The position numbers were made by a program, and so were the translations under genes. From Polychytrium aggregatum (Eukaryota > Chytridiomycota > Chytridiomycetes > Polychytriales): a DNA stretch of 54,479 nucleotides. The notes under the pieces were generated by a model, which was not told the DNA's origin, made no database searches, and saw nothing but the letters and a program-made list of their open reading frames with translations. Below are positions 22,301 through 32,261 of the stretch, piece after piece. How positions within the stretch are numbered: the first letter of the stretch is position 1; each line of letters starts with the position of its first letter. Location of the stretch: assembly GCF_025602895.1 (NCBI RefSeq), contig NW_026516409.1, forward strand, positions 1 to 54,479, given 5' to 3'.

Positions 22301-23301
22301 TCCTTCCCTGTCGGTCCCTCCCAAGTGCCGAGGAAACAGCGTCGCTGTTCCTCGACAACATCTTCCGCCTCCACGGTCTCCCGGACAACATCGTCTCGGA
22401 CCGAGGAAGCCAGTTCACCTCGCGGTTCTGGCAGGCCCTGTGCTCGGAACTCGGCATCAAGACCAGTCTGTCCACGGCGTTCCATCCCCAAACCGATGGA
22501 CAGACTGAGCGGGTCAACCAAGTCATCAACCAGCATCTCCGCTGCTACACCTCGTACCAGCAGGATGACTGGGCGATGCTGCTCCCGCTCGCCGAGTTCT
22601 CATACAACAACCTCGAGCACACCTCGACCAAGGCCTCCCCGTTCCTGGCGACTTACGGCTTCAACCCTCGATTCGAGTCTCCGGTCCTTCCTTCCAGTCT
22701 CGATGTCCCCTCCGCGACCGACCGAGTCGAACACCTTCAGCACAACTTGGCGTTGCTGAAGGAGAACCTCGAGAAGGCCAAGGCGGACTACAAGCGCTTT
22801 GCGGATGCCCACAAGTCCGACGCTCCCAAGTTCGCTCCTGGCGATCAAGTCTGGGTCCTAACACGCAACATCAAGACCACCCGTCCAAGCAAGAAGTTGG
22901 ACTACCAGCGCATCGGACCCTACAAGATCGTCGAAGCCATCGGTTCCCTCGCCTTCCGCCTCGACCTTCCCAAGGATCTCAAGATCCATCCGGTGTTCCA
23001 TGTCTCCCTCCTCGAGCCCCACAAGTCGAACACCCTCCCCGGCCGCATCCAAGACCCTCCTCCGCCAGTCCGCGTCGACGACCACTTGGAGTATGAAGTT
23101 CAGGAGATCCTCGACTCCAAGCTGGTCCGCGGTAAGTTGAGCTATTTCGTTGATTGGAAGGGCTACTCGACTGATCATCGCAGCTGGGAGCCCGCCAACT
23201 ACGTTAACGCTCCCGACAAGATAGCCGACTTCCACCGCCGGTACCCCGACAAGCCTGGACTTATTGTTCGTAGGAGTGGCCGTAGTTTGGGGAGGGGATG
23301 A
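19342..23301 (+). CDS. pol: Pol polyprotein of C1 (protease, RT, RNase H, integrase, chromodomain)
   Basis: The first ATG in frame is 19342, giving 1319 aa. The frame is open upstream to the gag overlap, so a Gag-Pol fusion through 19234-19240 is likelier than initiation at this ATG. Counting from the ATG: protease [14 protein letters not shown] (Asp ~93), RT with AYLDDILIYS (Tyr ~532), RNase H ESDASDFAIGCVLSQ, integrase zinc-binding region (GHPGIRRTRALISRQFWWP, CDTC), core (TMDFITDLP, SDRGSQF, QTDGQTER), RIGPYKIVEAI module and chromodomain (YEVQEILDSKLVRG, YFVDWKGYSTDHRSWEP). All catalytic motifs are present. The 3' two thirds look identical to C2 in translation. Confidence 0.95.
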   Translation: MAMCGMINVVGGGSHSVNTASSKGTSGSQMSLTELPISTPPANLVICSNHAADTDLCSEPSSCVSSISSSSPVFSASLVLPSGRSLSCQLLVDSGASGNFIDESFVDRFSVPLVSKSTPLPVQGVDGQPLSSGPITFETEPLKIVLGDYTQHLSFDVIKSPHQPVILGYPWLQSIEPRLHWARGLLCLPRPASHILKVVDASSLPSVSSVSPSPLPLVGDTPNVFPRASTDTTVVLASSPRTVCTREDDQNKVIAQRYSDCVPSEVPCSCAARPGPSGLVSVRPGLPGPVAPSPAPVRVQAIRYKSLEQSVLDTQSSPDPLTVFQVLVLPATDPDPTPLSTSIPEEYKSFGSVFSKQEADSLPPHRTYDCPIDLEPGKTPKFGPLYSLSEPELKALREYLDDNLVKGFIRPSSSPAGSPILFVKKKDGSLRLCVDYRALNTITVKNRYPLPLINEMLDRVRDAKVFTKLDLRGAYNLLRIRAGDEWKTAFRTRYGQFEYLVMPFGLTNAPATFQHFINDVLREELDNFAIAYLDDILIYSADPTQHANHVKQVLAKLQAAKLYCKLEKCEFSKDKVSFLGYVISPKGIEMERAKLSAIVDWPVPRNVSDLRSFIGFSNFYRRFIDGYAKIAGPLTLLFKKSQVFRWSPDAHKAFQSLKEAFVSEPVLAHPDPSKPFVVESDASDFAIGCVLSQRGSDGHLHPCSFHSRTLMDAERNYSIYEKELLAIKEAFEVWRHYLEGAQHPVQVLTDHKNLEYLASARILNQRHARWSQFLSRFDLRIQYLPGPKNGKADALSRRPDYVPPSAPVSKEPPPLLPPSAFACAVRRSSDASSTRPVDLLKLIAEEQPKDPSLDQLRNDPKYVLKDDLLTFMDKIVVPESCRVPVLKSCHDPVAVGHPGIRRTRALISRQFWWPSIRKDVQAYVSTCDTCARSKVPRHKPFGYLQPLPTASRPWSLVTMDFITDLPESNGKTCIFVVVDSLTKMAHFLPCRSLPSAEETASLFLDNIFRLHGLPDNIVSDRGSQFTSRFWQALCSELGIKTSLSTAFHPQTDGQTERVNQVINQHLRCYTSYQQDDWAMLLPLAEFSYNNLEHTSTKASPFLATYGFNPRFESPVLPSSLDVPSATDRVEHLQHNLALLKENLEKAKADYKRFADAHKSDAPKFAPGDQVWVLTRNIKTTRPSKKLDYQRIGPYKIVEAIGSLAFRLDLPKDLKIHPVFHVSLLEPHKSNTLPGRIQDPPPPVRVDDHLEYEVQEILDSKLVRGKLSYFVDWKGYSTDHRSWEPANYVNAPDKIADFHRRYPDKPGLIVRRSGRSLGRG

Positions 23302-23686
23302 TGTGATGATCATGCACGTTGGGAACACGTGTGGACTGCTGCGCGTGATGCACCGTGAGTCATGTTTGTTTGTCTTGGCGTGTATTCCCTGATTGGCTGG
23401 CGCCGATGACTCTTACTTCGCCTCCGACTGCGCTGTGCTTCGCCCCTCTCGCTGGATGCTCCGCCTCCCTCGCACCCCCTTCTCGTCCCTCGTTTGTCGC
23501 TCCACCCTTCTCGCCCACTTTCGCCCTTCGGTTTCCCTCTTGGCTATAAAGCCCCTCCTTTCTTGCACCCATTTTGTATCTTCAGTTCGAACAACACTTG
23601 TTGTTATCTGATAAGTCGTAATATAGCTTATCGTTGTTCGCCAAGCACCTGGTCGTCCAGTGTCGTTGCTTGTCGTGGTCCTCACA
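23302..23686 (+). repeat. 3' LTR of C1 (385 bp)
   Basis: Same sequence as the 5' LTR by eye, followed by the GCGGG duplication. It directly follows the pol stop codon. Confidence 0.95.
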
Positions 23687-25664
23687 GCGGGACGGAATTG
23701 CCGAGAGTGAAAAGCAACGGGGTGAAGAGCGCCGTCAGGGTCAAACTGGGAAAGGACGGCACCCAGAGCAAAGTCAGAAGCATCGGGCTCAATGACAGCG
23801 GGTTTGGAGAAATCAAAGTATCGAAGGATAGGTGCGGAAGTGAAGGAATGTTTAAGAGAATCAAAAGCCTCTTGGGCCTCGGGAGACCAAGAGAAGGTGG
23901 AGGATTTGGTGGTGAGGGAAGTCAAAGGACGAGCAAGTGCAGAAAAGTCCTTGACGAAGCGGCGGTAAAAGTTTGCGAAACCAATAAAAACTTGGATGTC
24001 GCGAGCAGAAGAGGGAACAGGCCAAAGAGAAACGGCCTCGACCTTGGCAGGGTCCATTTTGATGCCATCGGCAGAGATGATCATGCCGAGAAAATCAACT
24101 TCAGAAAGGTCAAAAGAACACTTGGCCGGATTGACCTTAAGGGAGTGTTCACGAAGGCGAGAAAGAACAAGCTTAACATGCTCCTCATGCTCCTGGGGAT
24201 CTTTTGAGAAGATCAGGATGTCGTCAAGATAAATGACAACACAGACACCAAGGAGGTCCGAGAAGATGTCGTTCATAAAAAACTGAAAAGCAGCGGGGGC
24301 ATTCGAAAGACCAAAGGGGATAACATTGTACTCAAATGAGCCAGATTTACAAACAAAAGCAGTCTTCCACTCATCGCCCTTCTTGACACGAACCAAGTGG
24401 TAAGCATCAGGGAGGTCAAGGTGTGAGAAGACGCGGGCAGAAGAAAGTTTATCCAGAAGATCCTGGAAGAGGGGAAGAGGGTAGCGATTCTTCTTCGTGA
24501 TGGCATTGAGGCCCCGGTAGTCGACGCAAAGGCGAAGACCACCATTGGGCTTCTTCACGAAGAAGCAGGGAGCACCAACGGGGAGAAGAGGATTTGGAGA
24601 TCCAACCACGTGCGAGGGCGTTGGTCAGATACTCCGAAAGAGCAGATTCCTCGGCCGGGGACAAAGGATAGACTTTCCCCGGCTTTGGCAAACGAGGTTC
24701 CTTTCCATCCTCGGTCCGTACAAACTCAATGGACAAGTCATACGGACGGATGAGGAGGCAAGGAAGAAGGAGGGTCAGACTTGAGGCTGAAAACGTCGCC
24801 AAACTCATTGTATTTGAGCGGGACACCTCGAGAGTCAACAGGGGTGCCAGACTCGGCAGTACACCTTCGTCGTGAGCACGGACCTTATCGACACCGTAGG
24901 ATACGTCTCCGGCGAAGGAGGACGGATATCCATTTGGGCAGCGAAAATGTCGAGCTTGTCTTCTCGTGCAAGACGGAGAAGACTCGCCGCATTAACGAGC
25001 TCAATGTCGTGTGAAGATAAAGCCGTTGGCTCTTCAGAAAGCGAAGCAGAGTCAAGGCGGGAAGAAAGGGAAGGCGAAGTGCCAGAGGAGGGAATCGGTG
25101 TAATGAAAGGACCGAAGGGAGGAAGAGTCAAAGGCGAAGTGCCCGAAGGGGGAGGCAAAGAGCCGGAAGTGGACGAAGTGTCCAAGGAAGAAGCAGAGAC
25201 ATCCGCGAGGATGTGTCCATCAGCAAGGCAAGAGGGATCGGAGAACGAAAGGGAGAGGGACTTCCAATTGACAACTGGATTGTGCAAGCGCATCCAGGGA
25301 AGACCAAGAGTGATGGGAGTGGTGGAGAGTCGAGTCACAAGAAAAGAAATCGACTCGGTGTGGGAACCAATGGTCAGAGTCAAAGGCACGGTTTGGAAAC
25401 GAATGAAGCCGGCCGAAGAGCCATCAGCAAGGGAAACGGAGTAAGGAGTAGAAAGAGGGATAAGAGAGAGTTTATGGAGATCCGCAAAGGCAGGATCAAT
25501 GAGGGCAAGAGCGGTACATCCATCATCAATAAAGACAGAAAGGGAGATGGAGACCGGGCCAGAAAGACTCATGACGACAAGAGTGGCCGGAAGAAGAAGC
25601 TTATCGTCCGATAATGACGAGTCAAGGGGGGAAGATGTTCGTATCGCCGAACAGACCACCTCGC

Positions 25665-26426
25665 TTACTTGCGAGGTGCTGCTCGGCTGTGAGCATTTCC
25701 CGAGTTCCGTTTGACCAGAACCGGGCACTGCTGAACATCGCGACTGCCGGGACAAGACTTTTCCCCGCAGTACAAGCAGAGACCCTGCTCACGACGTCGC
25801 TTTTTCTCGACGTCGGAGAGCTTAGCAGGGCGGACCGAGACAGAGTCAAGGTCCATGGGAGTGGGGGCAGAAGCGGAGGAAGAAGAAACATGCGCGGGAG
25901 AATGGTGGTGATGGGGAGCAGAGCGAGAAGAAGGAGGAGGAGGCTGGGAACGGGAGGAGACCTTGAGACGATGAAGGGCATCGTCGTACTCGACCGCTGC
26001 CTTGATCAACTCGGGCAAGGAAGCCGTGTCCTCACCGAAGGTCGACTTGAGGGCAACTTCGAAGTCGGCGAAGGAGGCAGGGAAGCGGTTGGCCATGTAG
26101 AAGGCTGCTTCGTACCACTTGAAAGCCTCACCGCGGAGGAAGGAGGTGGCATAAAGGACCTTCTGGCGCTCGGGCGCGAAGAAGGCGGGATCGGCGAGGA
26201 AAACGAGGTGGCACTGGGCGAGGAAGGCCGTCGTCTCGTCGCGGGAACCTAGGAACTCCTTGGGCTTGTTCACCTGGTAGACCTGGCGGGGAGCGGCGGC
26301 GGGAGCTTGCAGATCTTGGATCTGACGATGGAGAGCAGCGTTCTGGGTCATGAGGGCGTTCATACGCTCCTCCATGCGCGCCAGATACGCATTCAAGTCT
26401 GCAGGGGGTGCAGCAGGCTCAGCCAT
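25665..26426 (-). CDS. gag: Gag protein of element D
   Basis: About 253 aa from the ATG at 26426. An N-terminal segment with coiled-coil character (MEERMNALMTQNAALHRQIQ) precedes a capsid-like region (FLAQCHLVFLADP, FKWYEAAF), a serine- and histidine-rich linker, a PMDLD motif, and a zinc-knuckle-like CLYCGEKS sequence. The knuckle is aberrant: the usual histidine spacing is lost (CPGSRDVQQC follows), so a small compensated indel is possible. The C-terminus overlaps pol in the -1 frame after a G GGA AAT heptamer. An upstream TTG-initiated frame was not used because it reads through the primer site. Confidence 0.8.
   Translation of the reverse strand: MAEPAAPPADLNAYLARMEERMNALMTQNAALHRQIQDLQAPAAAPRQVYQVNKPKEFLGSRDETTAFLAQCHLVFLADPAFFAPERQKVLYATSFLRGEAFKWYEAAFYMANRFPASFADFEVALKSTFGEDTASLPELIKAAVEYDDALHRLKVSSRSQPPPPSSRSAPHHHHSPAHVSSSSASAPTPMDLDSVSVRPAKLSDVEKKRRREQGLCLYCGEKSCPGSRDVQQCPVLVKRNSGNAHSRAAPRK
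25695..25701 (-). promoter_or_regulatory. Candidate -1 frameshift slippery site, element D
   Basis: GGGAAAT on the minus strand is in the gag frame as G GGA AAT, about 30 nt before the gag stop, with pol in the -1 frame. It is a Z-position variant of the GGGAAAC found in A, B and C. Confidence 0.6.
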
Positions 26427-26483
26427 CGGATCGACGAGGGAAAGAGAGGCGAAAGAAGAAGAAAGGCCGGGAAGCCAAGAGGG

Positions 26484-26495
26484 AGCGTTCAAAAT
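26484..26495 (-). other. Element D primer-binding site (self-primer type)
   Basis: ATTTTGAACGCT on the minus strand, 2 nt inside the LTR, is the exact complement of AGCGTTCAAAAT within the LTR (26694-26705), which lies 39 nt downstream of TATAAA. The sequence is unrelated to that of A and C, yet the pairing and spacing are conserved. Confidence 0.72.
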
Positions 26496-26497
26496 GA

Positions 26498-27287
26498 TGT
26501 TAGAGTCCGAAGGGGACTCAACGGCAAAAGAAGAAGTGAGCTCGAAGTGAGCTCAGGGAAAGCAAGGGTAAAGTCCGAAGTGGACTCGGAGAGGGAGCGA
26601 GGGAAGCAAAGATCCGTTCAAGATAAGACTAGTCTCGAAATGAGACGTGAGGAACACTCAGAGAATAAAGTAGAAGGCACTTTATTTAGTCCTATTTTGA
26701 ACGCTGAGGTTCGACTACACATCGCGGGGGTCAGGCTATTTATAGACAAGTCCGGACTTGGCAGCGAAGGGCGGCCAAGGGAGGGAAAAGTGGGCGATCG
26801 AGCAGGGCGAAGGGGGCGATGCACGAGCGAGGGCCGAGAAGGACCACCGAGACGGGCAGAGAACCAAAGCGAGAGAGGCGCAAGCAAAAGCGAAGCACCT
26901 GGCAGGAGAAACGTGCAAAGGCGAAGCAATGTGACTCAGCGTCAAGCAAGCGGATTGGTCAAAGAACAGATTGGGGCGAACGCATGCAAGATAGGCGAGG
27001 GTTTGGGGTGTTCAGGCAGGTCATGAGTCACCGGTGGGGGACACATGACCGGCAGCCGAATTGCAACCAATCGCAGCAAGGCGCGTGCACAAACAAACCG
27101 GCGCGTGCGAAGAAGACAAAGGAAGCGGAGCAGCGCGGGAAAACGGAAGTGCGGAATGGGCGGAAAAGACAGGCAAAAGGCGGAAAATTGGAGGGGAACT
27201 GCAAGGCTACACACAAACAAACAGAAAGGCAAAAGAACAGCCAAGTGTGCAGTCAAAGTGGAGAACAAGCAGGAGCTATCCCTAACA
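26498..27287 (-). repeat. 5' LTR of element D (790 bp)
   Basis: It begins TGTTAGGGATAG and ends GGACTCTAACA in element orientation, giving TGTTAG...CTAACA termini. A TATAAA box is at 26739-26744. It is the longest LTR in the window. The right boundary is where element J pol sequence resumes. Confidence 0.88.
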
Positions 27288-27288
27288 G

Positions 27289-27702
27289 CGACCCACGGCC
27301 AAGCTCGACCACACCAAGCTTGGGCCGTTCAAGATCGTCGCTCAAGTCGGTTCCCGCGCTTTCAAGTTGGACTTGCCCTCGTCCATGCGCATTCATCCTG
27401 TCTTCCACGTCTCCCTGCTCGAGCCTGCCGCCGACGACAAGATCCCAGGTCGAACGATCCCGCCCCCTCCACCCATCCAAGTCGACGGCCACGACGAACG
27501 GGAAGTCGAACAGATCCTGGACTCCAGGCTGTTCCGAGGTAAGCTCCAGTATCTTGTGCACTGGCGTGGCTACACGGTGATGGATTGCACCTGGGAGCCC
27601 GCCAGCAATCTTGCACATTGTCCGGAGCCTGTCACTGCCTACCACTCCTCTCATCCCTCGAAGCCTGGCCCTCTCGGAGCTCGGGCCTTGAGAGGGGGGT
27701 AG
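27289..27702 (+). pseudogene. pol: Pol C-terminus of element J (integrase end and chromodomain)
   Basis: The open frame starts at the D junction with RPTAKLDHTKLGPFKIVA, the GPF-type integrase C-terminal module. It continues through HPVFHVSLLEP to a chromodomain (EVEQILDSRLFRGKLQYLVH, WRGYTVMDCTWEPASN). The stop TAG at 27700-27702 abuts the LTR. Translation is closest to the C-terminus of E and C among elements here. Only this end survives in the window. Confidence 0.88.
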
Positions 27703-28283
27703 TGTCATGAACACCCTCTGCCTTTGCCCACTTCCTTCCTTTACCCTTGCCCTTTCCTTTCTGTTTGCCTGTCTTAGTGCTTTCCCTTCCTTCTGTTTGT
27801 TTGTTTCCCGCGCTGTGCTGCCTTGTTGTCTTACCGCCAGCACGCGCGCTGTCTGTGTTCCGTTCCCGCTTCCTTGCTGTTGGTCATGGGTTACGCCCAC
27901 GACGCCGCCTCGACGCCGCCTGACGCCTTGGCGCCGCCATGCCGCCGCCACTGACGCCCGCTGACTCACGGATCCCGAGTCACGGCCGCCACCTGCTTCG
28001 CTCGCTGCTTCGCCCTCCCCGCCGCTGCTTCGCTCCTGCCCCCTCGCTCTGCAGCGTCGATCCTTGGCGCTCGCATAAATAGCCCTCCGACCAGCCTCTG
28101 TCTTTTGCCTTCGTCTTGCCACTTTGTATTTTTAGTATCCTAAGCCTTGGATCTAGAATAAAACTTTGGCTTTACACTTGACACTCTGTGTCCCAGTCCA
28201 GTCCCCGCTCCTCTCCCTACGTTCGAGTCTTGCATTAGGACTCCTGCGCACTTCCCTGCTTGCCCCGTTGTCCAGTCTTGACA
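27703..28283 (+). repeat. 3' LTR of element J (~581 bp)
   Basis: It begins TGTCATGAACACC straight after the pol stop and a purine tract, and ends CAGTCTTGACA where element G coding sequence resumes. A CATAAATAG motif near 28073 may be its TATA box, and AATAAA lies near 28157. No second copy is present, so the right end rests on the coding junction. Confidence 0.75.
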
Positions 28284-30689
28284 TGCCGACATTAAAGATG
28301 ACCTCATCCTGGGCAATCCATTCGATGAGGAGGTCCGCGTCCTGGATCAGAGGACCCAGGAGGGTCGGACAAGGATCACTCTCGTGGATCGGCGTAACAC
28401 CCGACATGTTTGGACCAGCCTGCCAGCCGTGAAGGATCAACGAGTTAGGGCGATCCACATCGAAGCGGTATCCTTCAAGCAGCTCCAGAGAGAACTCAAA
28501 GAAGATGAAGTGCAGGTTGGAGTCGTCTTGGTAAGCCAATCCGAGGTCACCCAGATTAACAGAAACCTGAACGATAAGTCGCTGGCGGAACAGAAGGAGG
28601 AATACCTGGCCAAGCTTCCGCCAGCCATCCGATCTGTCCTGGAGAGATACATGGACGTATTCGAGGACCCCAAAGGTCTGCCCCCGCCTCGGCCGGAAGA
28701 TCAGCACATCGAGCTGATCGATTCGAGGAAGCCTCCACCGTACAGACCATCTTCCACTTGAGTCCCGAGGAGTTGACGGTGCTGAAGGCCAAGCTGGACG
28801 AGTTGCTCGAGAAGGGGCATATCCGCCCCTCGACATCCAACTACGGTGCTCCGGTACTCTTTGTCAAAAAGGCCGACGGCACATTACGTATGTGTGTGGA
28901 CTACAGGGCGTTGAACGCCAACACGGTCAAGAACCGCACTCCGCTTCCGTTCATTGCGGAGATGCGGGACCGCTTGGCAAACAAAAGATTCTTCAGCGGA
29001 CTCGATGTTCGCGACGGGTTCAACACGGTCCGCATGGATGAAGGCAGCATTGCGAAGACGGCCTTTCGGACAAGATATGGAACATTTGAATACCTAGTAA
29101 TGCCGATGGGGCTTACCAACTCCCCGGCCTGCTTCATGACGATGATGAACCGCATATTTCACGAGTTCTACGACAAGTTTATGGTCGCCTATGTCGACGA
29201 TGTCCTTGTCTACTCGGACACTTTAGAAGAGCATGCAGCCCACCTGGAACGAGTTCTCAAGAAGTTTAAGGAGAACGGCCTCTATGCCAAGTTGATGAAG
29301 TGCAGCTTCGCTCAGGAATCGGTCCCGTTCTGTGGACATGAGGTGTCCAGACATGGGCTGAGTATCACGAAGGACAAGGCCAACGCTGTCCTGGACTTTG
29401 GCCAGCTGTCCTCGATCACGGATGTGCAAGCCTTCCTGGGACTCACCAACTGGGTGAAGGACTTCATCCCCGGATACGCCGAGATATGTCTGCCATTGAC
29501 AGGGCTACTTCCGAAGAACACCGGATGGATATGGACCGAACAGGAACAGACCGCGGTAAGGGTGCTTCAGCACCACATATCGTCATACCCGGTCCTGAGA
29601 TTCTACGACACCCAACTGCCGGTCGAGGTCCACTCTGACGCCTCCCGCTATGCGGGGGGTGGGGTGATCTTGCAACGATTCGACGATGGGCTTCACCCCA
29701 TCCTGTATTGGTCCAGGAAGTGGACGAACACTGAACGCAACTACTCGACGTACGAGCATGAACTGCTGGCATTGCATGATTTAGTCAAACATGGTCGGCC
29801 ATATCTGATGGGTTGCCAGTTCCATGTGGTTACGGACCATAAGGCACTCATCTGGCTCAACACCCAAGCCAATATCAATCGACGCCAGGCCCGGTGGATC
29901 CTGGATTTTCAAGATTATGACTTCACTATTGAACATGTCCCCGGATCTCGAAACACAATCGCAGATGTACTCAGTCGAGCGCCATGCCACAGGCCCCTCT
30001 GCTCCAAGTGTAGGGGGAAGATTGACTCGGACACAGCTGCAGTCGATGTGAGGCCGGTCACGACCAGTCTCTCTGCCTCTTCCCTCCGTGACGAAGTAGG
30101 AGACGCTCTGGGGAACGATGAATTGGCAATGACACTGCAGAAGTATCTCGATGGTCAGGATGTAGATGGCCGCTCCAAGGACGCACCACTGGAGCGTCTT
30201 ACAAGAGTGGATGGCCTGATCTTTTACGACCACGATCGACTCTACGTTCCGAAGGTGGAGTCGATACGAACACGGATCCTTCAAGAGCACCACGACGTCA
30301 TCACTGTGGGCCATGTTGGACAGCTACGGACGCTCGAAAAGATTTCGCGCCAGTTCTGGTGGCCCACGTTGCGAGCGGATGTGACCCGCTATGTTGCAGC
30401 ATGCGAGGTGTGCCAGAAGTCCAAACCCCGCAACCACCTCCTCGACGGCCTGCTGCATCCGTTGCCCATCCCTGAGGAACGATTCAGCTCGGTGTCCATG
30501 GACTTTGCCTTTATGCCACTGTCGAAGAAAGGCAACGACAAGTGTCTGATCCTGGTGGATCGACTCACCAAGCTGGCACAGTTCGTTCCGTGCACAACCA
30601 AGTCCACGGCCGAGGACGTGGCATTGTTGTTTATTCAATACTGGGTCGTCTCCTTCGGACTCCCGACGGAGCTAATCTCGGACCGAGAC

Positions 30690-31074
30690 TGTGATGATCA
30701 TGCACGTTGGGAACACGTGTGGACTGCTGCGCGTGATGCACCGTGAGTCATGTTTGTTTGTCTTGGCGTGTATTCCCTGATTGGCTGGCGCCGATGACTC
30801 TTACTTCGCCTCCGACTGCGCTGTGCTTCGCCCCTCTCGCTGGATGCTCCGCCTCCCTCGCACCCCCTTCTCGTCCCTCGTTTGTCGCTCCACCCTTCTC
30901 GCCCACTTTCGCCCTTCGGTTTCCCTCTTGGCTATAAAGCCCCTCCTTTCTTGCACCCATTTTGTATCTTCAGTTCGAACAACACTTGTTGTTATCTGAT
31001 AAGTCGTAATATAGCTTATCGTTGTTCGCCAAGCACCTGGTCGTCCAGTGTCGTTGCTTGTCGTGGTCCTCACA
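30690..31074 (+). repeat. 5' LTR of C2 (385 bp)
   Basis: Same sequence as the C1 LTRs. Transcript-start candidate AGTTCGAACAA is at 30972-30982. Confidence 0.95.
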
Positions 31075-31076
31075 TA

Positions 31077-31087
31077 TTGTTCGAACT
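31077..31087 (+). other. C2 primer-binding site (self-primer type)
   Basis: TTGTTCGAACT, 2 nt after the LTR, pairs with 30972-30982 in the LTR. Confidence 0.75.
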
Positions 31088-31194
31088 CCCTCTCTCTGTC
31101 TGACCACCTGCTTGGCTGAGGCTTCGTTGCTGCCCTCATCCTTCTATTCTCTGTTGTCTTCCCTGCATCCTCGCTCCCCACTTTCAAAGCCCAC

Positions 31195-32178
31195 ATGGAC
31201 CAACTCCAGGCCCAAATCGTTGCCCTCCAGGAGGAACTGGTTCTCCTCCGGACCACACATTCTTCCGCCGCCCCACAGCTCCCGCACATGCCGACCCCGG
31301 ACAAGTTCGACGGCACCAGGTCAAAGTTCCGCCCCTTCGTCAACCAGTGCCGCCTGCTCATGATGCTCCAGGCATCCAGGTTCCCGTCCGAGCAAGTCAA
31401 GGTGGGTTACGTCTTGAGTTTGCTCACTGGTCCGGCCCTCCAGTGGGCGACTCCCTTGATCGAGTCGAACGATCAAATCCTGCACTCGTTCGACTCGTTC
31501 ATGGAACGCTTTCGCCAAGCGTTTGACGATCCCGACCGCACCCACACTGCCGAGCTGCTCCTTTCCTCCATGGCACAGGGCAACCGCTCGTGCATGGATT
31601 ATGCCTCAGAGTTCCTCCGCGTTGCCGCCGACCTTCCCTGGAACGACGAAGCCAAGATCTCCGCCTTCCGCCGTGGCCTGTCGAGGGAGATCAAGCAGCG
31701 CCTCTCCTTCATCGACCCTCTCCCTCTCCGCTTGGTCCCGTTCGTCGAGCGTTGCCTCAAGATCGATGCACGCATCATCGAGCTCAACAACGAGCTCCGA
31801 AACACTGGCCCTGTTTCCTTCGGCACCCAGGCCTTCAACTCCCGCACCCCGTCCTTCCAGCCGCCCGCCCAGGAGCCTCCGGTTCTCTACTCCGAGCCGA
31901 TGCAGATCGACGCCGCCGTCGTCAGCCGCCTGACCCCCGAGGAGAAGAACCGCCGCTTCCAGGAGCGCCTCTGCTTCCGCTGTGGCAAGCCCGGCCACGT
32001 CGCCAAGTCCTGCCCCCTCAAGTCCGGCTCCCGTGCTCCCGCCTCTGGTTCCCGCTTCCCCGGCTCCCGTCCTCAGGCTCCCGGCTCCCGTCCCCGTTCG
32101 AAGGTTGTCCGAACCATCGTCTACGATGATGGTGAGGAGGAACACTTCGAGTCGGGAAACGACCAGGCCCAGATCTAA
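31195..32178 (+). CDS. gag: Gag protein of C2
   Basis: A 327-aa Gag that differs from C1 Gag by one visible residue (AFNSRTP for AFHSRTP), although the DNA differs at many synonymous sites. It has the same capsid region, EPMQID motif and CCHC knuckle. The predominance of silent changes suggests that both copies descend from Gag genes under protein-level constraint. Confidence 0.92.
   Translation: MDQLQAQIVALQEELVLLRTTHSSAAPQLPHMPTPDKFDGTRSKFRPFVNQCRLLMMLQASRFPSEQVKVGYVLSLLTGPALQWATPLIESNDQILHSFDSFMERFRQAFDDPDRTHTAELLLSSMAQGNRSCMDYASEFLRVAADLPWNDEAKISAFRRGLSREIKQRLSFIDPLPLRLVPFVERCLKIDARIIELNNELRNTGPVSFGTQAFNSRTPSFQPPAQEPPVLYSEPMQIDAAVVSRLTPEEKNRRFQERLCFRCGKPGHVAKSCPLKSGSRAPASGSRFPGSRPQAPGSRPRSKVVRTIVYDDGEEEHFESGNDQAQI
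32154..32160 (+). promoter_or_regulatory. Candidate -1 frameshift slippery site, C2
   Basis: G GGA AAC in the gag frame, same position as in C1. Confidence 0.68.
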
Positions 32179-32261
32179 GTGGAGGCTTAGATCTGGAGCC
32201 GTCTCCCCTTCCTCCAGAAGCAAGCGTCGATGGTAAGGAGCATGAGGTAAGTGTCGAACGC

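Larger units (their letters stand above)
17771..23686 (+). mobile_element. Element C1: complete, apparently intact family C LTR retrotransposon (5916 bp)
   Basis: Two 385-bp LTRs flanked by the direct duplication GCGGG (17766-17770 and 23687-23691). Gag and pol are open in the 0/-1 arrangement. It has a self-primer-type binding site and a purine tract (GGGGAGGGGATGA) before the 3' LTR. It is inserted in the RNase H region of element D pol. Its sister C2 lies 13 kb to the right in the same orientation. Confidence 0.95.
11703..25755 (-). pseudogene. pol: Pol polyprotein of element D, in three pieces with frameshifts
   Basis: The first piece (25755-23687) holds the protease region, with the motif FIDDGCTALALID (DDG instead of the usual DSG or DTG), a linker, and reverse transcriptase (FFVKKPNGGLRLCVDYRGLN, YLDDILIFS). 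Frame changes near 24600, 24745 and 24840 separate protease from RT. C1 splits the RNase H region after AFHSRQFRPA. The second piece (17770-17213) resumes with VNYDTHDKELLAI and continues through RNase H (KADALSRRSDF) to RHCSAAA. B2 then intervenes, and the third piece (11745-11703) continues GHFGLAKTVELISR, an integrase zinc-binding segment. The gene is dead through insertions and indels. Confidence 0.85.
11703..27287 (-). mobile_element. Element D: old Ty3/gypsy element split by B2, C1 and E
   Basis: Pieces on the minus strand are the 5' LTR, gag and start of pol through RT (27287 down to 23687), RNase H to the integrase zinc finger (17770-17213) and a 43-bp integrase piece (11745-11703). 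Removing C1 and B2 with one target copy each restores one reading frame across both junctions. The remainder lies beyond element E, off the left edge. D is inserted in element J; gcgac (27288-27292) is the presumed target duplication. Several frameshifts near 24600-24850 mark it as older than its insertions. Confidence 0.9.
27288..28283 (+). mobile_element. Element J: 3' end of a chromodomain Ty3/gypsy element
   Basis: The pol C-terminus and the 3' LTR remain; the left part is cut by element D. J is inserted in the protease region of element G, with tgccg (28284-28288) as the presumed target duplication. Confidence 0.85.

Noticed and set aside
23413..23690. C-terminal extension of element D pol into the C1 LTR
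   Set aside because: The frame only runs on by chance into the inserted LTR; the true continuation is at 17770 on the other side of C1.
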